NCBI GenBank assembly: GCA_023429545.1 | Contig: JAEYUU010000726.1 | Coordinates: forward strand, 1-9,517 | From: Verrucomicrobiota bacterium | GTDB lineage: Bacteria > Verrucomicrobiota > Verrucomicrobiia > Verrucomicrobiales > Verrucomicrobiaceae | DNA: 9,517 bases | Reading direction: 5' to 3' | In this document: in pieces, positions 6,240 to 9,517 of the stretch | Position numbering within the stretch: position 1 is the first letter of the stretch | Layout of the letters: every line of letters begins with the position of its first letter | Position numbers and translations under genes: made by a program | Notes under the pieces: generated by a model | Seen by the model: the letters and a program-made list of their open reading frames with translations, nothing else | Told to the model about the DNA's origin: nothing | Databases searched by the model: none

Positions 6240-7406
6240 TTAGTGCTGATTGCAGAACTCTTCGAAGCGATCCATGCCGGCATTGATGATGTCCAAACTG
6301 GTCGCGTAGCTGAAGCGGATGGTGTACTCCGCACCGAATGCGACGCCCGGCACCACGGCCACTTTCTGCTTGCTCAGCAGCTTCTCCGCGAAGTTCACGG
6401 ACTTGATGCCAATGGGTTCGATGTTCACCAGGAAGTAGAAGGCGCCCAGCGGCTCCACCACGCGGATGTTCTTGATATTCTGCAGACGGCTCATCATGTA
6501 CTGGCGCCGCATGTCGAACTCCTCACGCATATCCGCCACCACCTGCTGGTCTCCGTTCAGCGCAGCAATGGCACCGTACTGGGCGAAGGTCGTCGGGTTG
6601 GAGGTGGTGTGGCTCTGAATGGTGTCGATTGCCGTGGCAATCGCCTTGGGGGCGGCTGTATAACCGAGGCGCCATCCGGTCATGGCATAGGCCTTGGAGA
6701 AGCCATTGATGGTGATCGTGAGGTCGTAGATTTCCTTGCTCAGCGAAGCGATGCTGATGTGCTCCTGACCGGCGTACACGAGCTTTTCGTAGATTTCGTC
6801 GGAGAGGATGAGGATGTCCTCCGCGGCGGCGATCTCAGCGATGGCCTCCATCTCCGCGCGGGAATACACCGAGCCGGTGGGGTTGCCAGGCGAGTTCAGG
6901 ATGATCATCTTGGTCATCGGCGTCATCGCCTCTTCAAACTCCGAGGCGGTGATCTTCCAGCCGTTCTCCGCCTTCGTTTCCACGATTACCGGCACACCAC
7001 CCGCGAGACGGACCATTTCCGGGTAGCTCGTCCAGTAGGGCGCAGGAATGATGACCTCCTCACCGGGATTCACGACGGCGAGAATTGCATTGTAGCAGGA
7101 GTGCTTCGCGCCGCAGTTCACACTGATCTGAGAAGGCTCGTAGGAGAGGTTGTTGTCCACGCTCAGCTTCGCGGCAATCGATTCGCGCAGTTCAAGAAGG
7201 CCGGCGCTCTCAGTATAGCGGGTCTGGCCATCATTCAGTGCCTGGATCGCTGCGGCCGTGATGTGCGCCGGGGTATTGAAGTCTGGCTCGCCCGCGCCAA
7301 AGCTCAGCACGTCAACGCCCTGCTTTTTCAGCGCCTTCGCCTGGCTGGTGATGGAAAGGGTCAGGGAAGGCGAGAGTTCTGCGACGTTTTTGGCGATGAA
7401 GTCCAT
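6240..7406 (-). CDS. Aspartate-family aminotransferase (PLP-dependent, class I, type Ib)
   Basis: A 388-residue cytoplasmic protein, normal length for the Thermus/Bacillus-type aspartate aminotransferases, from ATG 7406-7404. It would transfer an amino group between aspartate (or a related amino acid) and 2-oxoglutarate using pyridoxal phosphate. Visible landmarks: FGAGEPDFNTP near 37-46 (substrate-side loop), GAKHSCYNAI with K101, the PAPYW tyrosine Y124, NSPGNPTG with N175, SDEIYE with D203 (pairs with the PLP ring nitrogen) and Y206, INGFSKAYAMTGWRLGY with the Schiff-base lysine K238 and phosphate-binding R246, and YTIRFSYA with R364 for the substrate alpha-carboxylate. All catalytic residues are intact. 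The GAK lysine and overall pattern favour aspartate aminotransferase over aromatic or alanine enzymes, but related branches (including prephenate aminotransferases) share these motifs. No biosynthetic operon partner is adjacent; prmA lies 170 bases upstream on the same strand. Confidence 0.95.
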   Translation of the reverse strand: MDFIAKNVAELSPSLTLSITSQAKALKKQGVDVLSFGAGEPDFNTPAHITAAAIQALNDGQTRYTESAGLLELRESIAAKLSVDNNLSYEPSQISVNCGAKHSCYNAILAVVNPGEEVIIPAPYWTSYPEMVRLAGGVPVIVETKAENGWKITASEFEEAMTPMTKMIILNSPGNPTGSVYSRAEMEAIAEIAAAEDILILSDEIYEKLVYAGQEHISIASLSKEIYDLTITINGFSKAYAMTGWRLGYTAAPKAIATAIDTIQSHTTSNPTTFAQYGAIAALNGDQQVVADMREEFDMRRQYMMSRLQNIKNIRVVEPLGAFYFLVNIEPIGIKSVNFAEKLLSKQKVAVVPGVAFGAEYTIRFSYATSLDIINAGMDRFEEFCNQH

Positions 7407-7576
7407 TGTGAGGAGCGGGGATGAAGGATTGGAGGGAGGAGCAAAAAGGAGAGCTTTGAGGCTTTGTCAACGATTGTGAAAGGAAAGGCGGGGCCGTGCA
7501 TGAGGGTGTTCGGCCCGCAGCGCGAAATTGGCCGCCGTTCGTGCCTTGATTTGCCGGTCCAGATGTCAGGGATTTG
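7407..7576. other. Intergenic spacer between aminotransferase and prmA
   Basis: This 170-base gap separates two genes on the - strand. The part next to the aminotransferase start is strongly strand-biased (purine-rich on +, hence pyrimidine-rich leader on the message) and holds no Shine-Dalgarno sequence. I see no clear hairpin-plus-T-run terminator after prmA and no convincing -35/-10 pair, so whether the aminotransferase has its own promoter or is read through from prmA is undecided. Confidence 0.4.
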
Positions 7577-8416
7577 TCATGCCAGCCGACCCTGCGCGGT
7601 CACCCATTTTCCGCGAGTGACAATTTCTTCGAAGACGAATCCAGCCTTTCTTCCGGCATTCAGGCAGCCCTCTGCCTGGGTGCGGAGGATGCCTGAAATC
7701 AGCAGCGTCCCGCTCTTTTTGATGGCGCGCGCCATTTTAGGGAACGCCTCTTCCAGAACATCGTGGAAGAGGTTGGCGGCCACGCAGTCCCACTTTTCTT
7801 TAGGCTTCCACTTCAGCACGTCCGCCACTTCCAGGGTCACGTTCTTCGTGCGGTTCCGTTTCAGATTCTTCAGCGCCACCTTGATGGCCAGTTCGTCAAA
7901 GTCGCATCCCCACGCCTTCGCGGCACCCAGCCGTTCCGCGGCTATGGCCAGCACACCGCTGCCCGTGCCCAGATCGAGCATGGTCCACGGCGTGTCCTCC
8001 CGCTCCTCCGCGATGTCCACCAGCATGCGCAGCACGGTGGCCGTGGTCTCATGGTGCCCCGTGCCGAAGGCCATGTCCGCCGGGATGCTGATGATTTCGC
8101 GCCCGGGATTGTCCCGCCGAATTTCGGCGAGTTTCGCCCTGTCTTTCTCTCCCACGATCAAGAGGCGGTCCCGCACCTTCACTGGCGGCGGAGCCTGAGC
8201 GGTGAGCGCGGCCCAATTTCGGGTCTTCACCGGGCGCACCACGCCCCCGAAGTGACGCAGGATGTCCTCCGCCTCCTTCTTCTTCTCACAATAGACTTCC
8301 ACCCGCACCGTATGCCGCCCAGGAATGCGGGTGATGACAAACCGTGGATCCCCGGCAAAACGCTCCTCCCACGCATCCACCCACGCGCTCCCCGAAAGTT
8401 TTGACCATACAAACAT
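7577..8416 (-). CDS. prmA: Ribosomal protein L11 methyltransferase (PrmA-like)
   Basis: A 279-residue SAM-dependent methyltransferase that in characterised relatives trimethylates ribosomal protein L11. The start ATG 8416 is supported because an in-frame TAG lies only four codons upstream. Residues about 1-85 correspond to the compact L11-recognition domain and the rest to a Rossmann methyltransferase: ADMAFGTGHHETT (about 113-125, the PrmA-specific substrate/SAM loop), motif I LDLGTGSGVLAIAA (147-160), an acidic loop GCDFDELA with D172 and D174, DVLKWKP around 199-205, and AANLFHDVLEE (214-223) in the place of the usual catalytic-site 'NIL' motif. Two details differ from the Escherichia coli form: the loop reads GTGHHETT rather than GTGTHPTT and the motif reads NLFH rather than NILA, so the exact target is slightly less certain. 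It is divergent from the GntR gene (160 bases) and upstream of the aminotransferase on the same strand. Confidence 0.9.
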   Translation of the reverse strand: MFVWSKLSGSAWVDAWEERFAGDPRFVITRIPGRHTVRVEVYCEKKKEAEDILRHFGGVVRPVKTRNWAALTAQAPPPVKVRDRLLIVGEKDRAKLAEIRRDNPGREIISIPADMAFGTGHHETTATVLRMLVDIAEEREDTPWTMLDLGTGSGVLAIAAERLGAAKAWGCDFDELAIKVALKNLKRNRTKNVTLEVADVLKWKPKEKWDCVAANLFHDVLEEAFPKMARAIKKSGTLLISGILRTQAEGCLNAGRKAGFVFEEIVTRGKWVTAQGRLA

Positions 8417-8518
8417 GCCCGGATGCTAGCCATGCCCGCGTCTCGCGTCAGCATTTTCCTGCCAACTTCTTTGCAACTCTCCCCAAGGTCCCGGACTTGG
8501 CCGCTCCCCGTGCAACAC

Positions 8519-8542
8519 ACCGTGGTTCCGCCAAACCACGGT
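8519..8542. repeat. Nine-base inverted repeat upstream of GntR promoter (candidate second operator)
   Basis: ACCGTGGTT (8519-8527) and its exact complement AACCACGGT (8534-8542) are separated by six bases, CCGCCA. The right arm ends on the first base of the -35 box. The arms contain GGTT/AACC elements like those in the palindrome at 8558-8575, suggesting a second binding site for the same regulator. As RNA it could form a hairpin, but no T-run follows, so a terminator is unlikely. Confidence 0.5.
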
Positions 8543-8570
8543 TGACACCGATGTGCTAAACCGGTATACC
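8542..8570 (+). promoter_or_regulatory. Sigma70-type promoter of the GntR-family gene
   Basis: A perfect -35 TTGACA (8542-8547), a 17-base spacer and a -10 TATACC (8565-8570, four of six). This spacing predicts transcription starting at about 8577, exactly on an in-frame GTG. It is the clearest promoter in the window. Confidence 0.7.
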
Positions 8571-8575
8571 GGTTT
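8558..8575. promoter_or_regulatory. Perfect 18-bp palindrome over the -10 box: likely GntR/FCD autoregulatory operator
   Basis: AAACCGGTATACCGGTTT is identical to its reverse complement over all 18 bases. It covers the -10 box and ends about two bases before the predicted transcription start, so a bound dimer would block RNA polymerase. GTATAC-centred palindromes flanked by T/G-rich arms are typical operators of the FadR/FCD branch of GntR regulators, the family encoded directly downstream; autorepression is therefore the natural reading. Confidence 0.75.
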
Positions 8576-8576
8576 T

Positions 8577-9440
8577 GTGATTCAGCATACCACGGCAACA
8601 GCGCGGACCCAGAGCCGCCGCCCTACGGTGAAAAGACCTGCGCGCGTTCCCCGCTCACGCAAAGCGGCCCCGACTGCGACCAATCTCGCCCAGCGCGCCT
8701 ACGAACATCTCCAGAACCAGCTTTGGAGCGGGGTGCTGACGGCGGGTCAGAAAATCTCCGAGGCCCGTCTCGCCATGGGACTGGGCATGAGCCGCACGCC
8801 AGTGCGCGAGGCCATCCGGCGCATGGAGTCCGAGGGAGTGGTCACGCAACGCGCCTCCAGCGGAACCTATGTGGCGCTGCCACAGCGGGCGGAGATCGTG
8901 GAAGCGTATGAAGTACGCATGGCGATCGAATCCTTCGCCGTGCGCAAGGCCACCCGCCGCATGAAGCCCTCCCAGGTGCTGGAATTGCACAAGCGGTGTG
9001 ATGCCATGCGGGACGCCATCCGCGACTTCCGCGATTCGGGAGAACCTCTCATGACGGGTGCCACCCTGAGGCGCTACCTGAACGCGGACCTCGCCTTCCA
9101 TCTTCTTCTCATCAAGTCTGCGGAGAACCGACGTGCCCTGACCATCTTCGGCGATGTGAATCTACGCAGCGCCATTTTCGGCTGCCGCAGCCATGAGCGT
9201 GATTTGCGTCACGTGGCGTGGGTATGGCTCCATCATGCACGGGTGGCGCGGTCCATCCGTCGACGCGATGCCGCCGCGGCCCAGCGCTTCCTGGAATCGC
9301 ACATGCAGACCAGCATGGAGGACGCCCTTGCTTGGCATGATGCTAGGCGCGGGGGGCACCCCGAGGCTCCCACGAATCTGCCAGCACTCACCGAAGCGAT
9401 GTCCGAGCTCATCGCCGAACTGCGTGAGTCTTCACTCTGA
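8577..9440 (+). CDS. GntR-family transcriptional regulator, FCD (FadR-type) branch
   Basis: I start this at GTG 8577 (287 residues). The longer frame from GTG 8553 would begin upstream of the -10 box and so cannot be translated from the promoter seen here; GTG 8628 is a third option. After a basic Arg/Pro-rich tail (residues 10-32), residues about 36-100 form the GntR winged helix: AYEHLQNQLWSGVLTAGQKI, SEARLAMGLGMSRTPVREAIRRMESEGVV (recognition helix with the family RTPVREA motif) and the wing SSGTYVALP. The C-terminal part is an FCD effector domain: EVRMAIESFAV, then NADLAFHLLL, HHARVARSIRRRDAAAAQRFLESHM. The aspartate/histidine of DLAFH and the later histidines match the metal-binding set of FCD domains, which sense small carboxylates or sugar acids. 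The ligand and targets cannot be told; regulated genes often lie downstream, beyond the right edge. The promoter palindrome suggests autoregulation. No Shine-Dalgarno sequence precedes any candidate start. Confidence 0.9.
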   Translation: MIQHTTATARTQSRRPTVKRPARVPRSRKAAPTATNLAQRAYEHLQNQLWSGVLTAGQKISEARLAMGLGMSRTPVREAIRRMESEGVVTQRASSGTYVALPQRAEIVEAYEVRMAIESFAVRKATRRMKPSQVLELHKRCDAMRDAIRDFRDSGEPLMTGATLRRYLNADLAFHLLLIKSAENRRALTIFGDVNLRSAIFGCRSHERDLRHVAWVWLHHARVARSIRRRDAAAAQRFLESHMQTSMEDALAWHDARRGGHPEAPTNLPALTEAMSELIAELRESSL

Positions 9441-9517
9441 AACACCTCCTCACGCTACGCCACATCATGGCATTGTCTCCCGCCTTTCCTCCATCACTAT
9501 GTACCCGGATTCAAAAC
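9441..9517. other. Right-edge intergenic sequence
   Basis: These 77 bases follow the GntR stop. No terminator hairpin is visible. ATG codons at 9468 and 9499 both open frames that run off the edge, but with six to seventeen codons and no leader signal neither can be called as a gene. Confidence 0.3.

Noticed and set aside
6162..7424. A 420-codon open frame on the + strand opposite the aminotransferase
   Set aside because: The - strand encodes a full aminotransferase with every catalytic motif. The + translation is His/Arg/Gly/Val-rich with no recognisable domain, as expected from antisense of GC-rich codons.
7464..8404. Long + strand frames opposite prmA
   Set aside because: Shadows of the prmA coding sequence; no motif or start signal supports them.
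8519..8542. Hairpin as a transcription terminator
   Set aside because: No T-run follows in either direction and it lies between divergent genes, where a terminator is not expected.
9468..9517. Start of a further + strand gene at ATG 9468 or 9499
   Set aside because: Too few codons before the edge and no leader signal to support either.

Overview
The window looks like chromosomal DNA of a GC-rich Gram-negative bacterium, most likely of the Verrucomicrobia (Verrucomicrobiaceae-like). This is inferred from a DUF5722 protein, which I associate mainly with Verrucomicrobia and Bacteroidetes; a small exported beta-rich protein of a kind common in that group; an ammonium transporter with a signal peptide and long periplasmic N-terminus; and the absence of Shine-Dalgarno sequences before eight of eight examinable starts. 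I see no mobile element, tRNA, rRNA or CRISPR. Gene density is high and no gene-free stretch exceeds about 170 bases.

Layout: (1) the 3' end of a gene cut by the left edge (1-458, +), possibly related to the HrgA/COG2958 group; (2) a small exported hypothetical protein (484-924, -), convergent with gene 1 and divergent from (3) an exported DUF5722 protein resembling a clan-A glycoside hydrolase (1048-2331, +); (4) a leftward three-gene cluster read from 5047 to 2365: a 112-residue unknown, a roadblock/LC7-like protein and an ammonium transporter, each pair separated by 17 bases; (5) divergent from it, a twin-arginine-exported metallophosphoesterase (5158-6156, +); (6) a strong hairpin terminator (about 6165-6201) between that gene and a convergent aspartate-family aminotransferase (6240-7406, -); (7) prmA, ribosomal protein L11 methyltransferase (7577-8416, -); (8) a divergent GntR/FCD regulator (8577-9440, +) behind a good sigma70-type promoter whose -10 lies inside an 18-bp perfect palindrome.

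Functionally most of the window is ordinary housekeeping and accessory content. Two items stand out. The transporter cluster joins Amt to a roadblock-type small-GTPase-regulator-like protein instead of the usual PII protein GlnK, and its Amt carries a periplasmic charged extension; this could be a nitrogen-sensing or uptake-control arrangement. The GntR gene shows a clear autoregulatory architecture in which the predicted transcription start falls on a GTG codon, suggesting a leaderless message. Functional links between the other neighbours are not evident.
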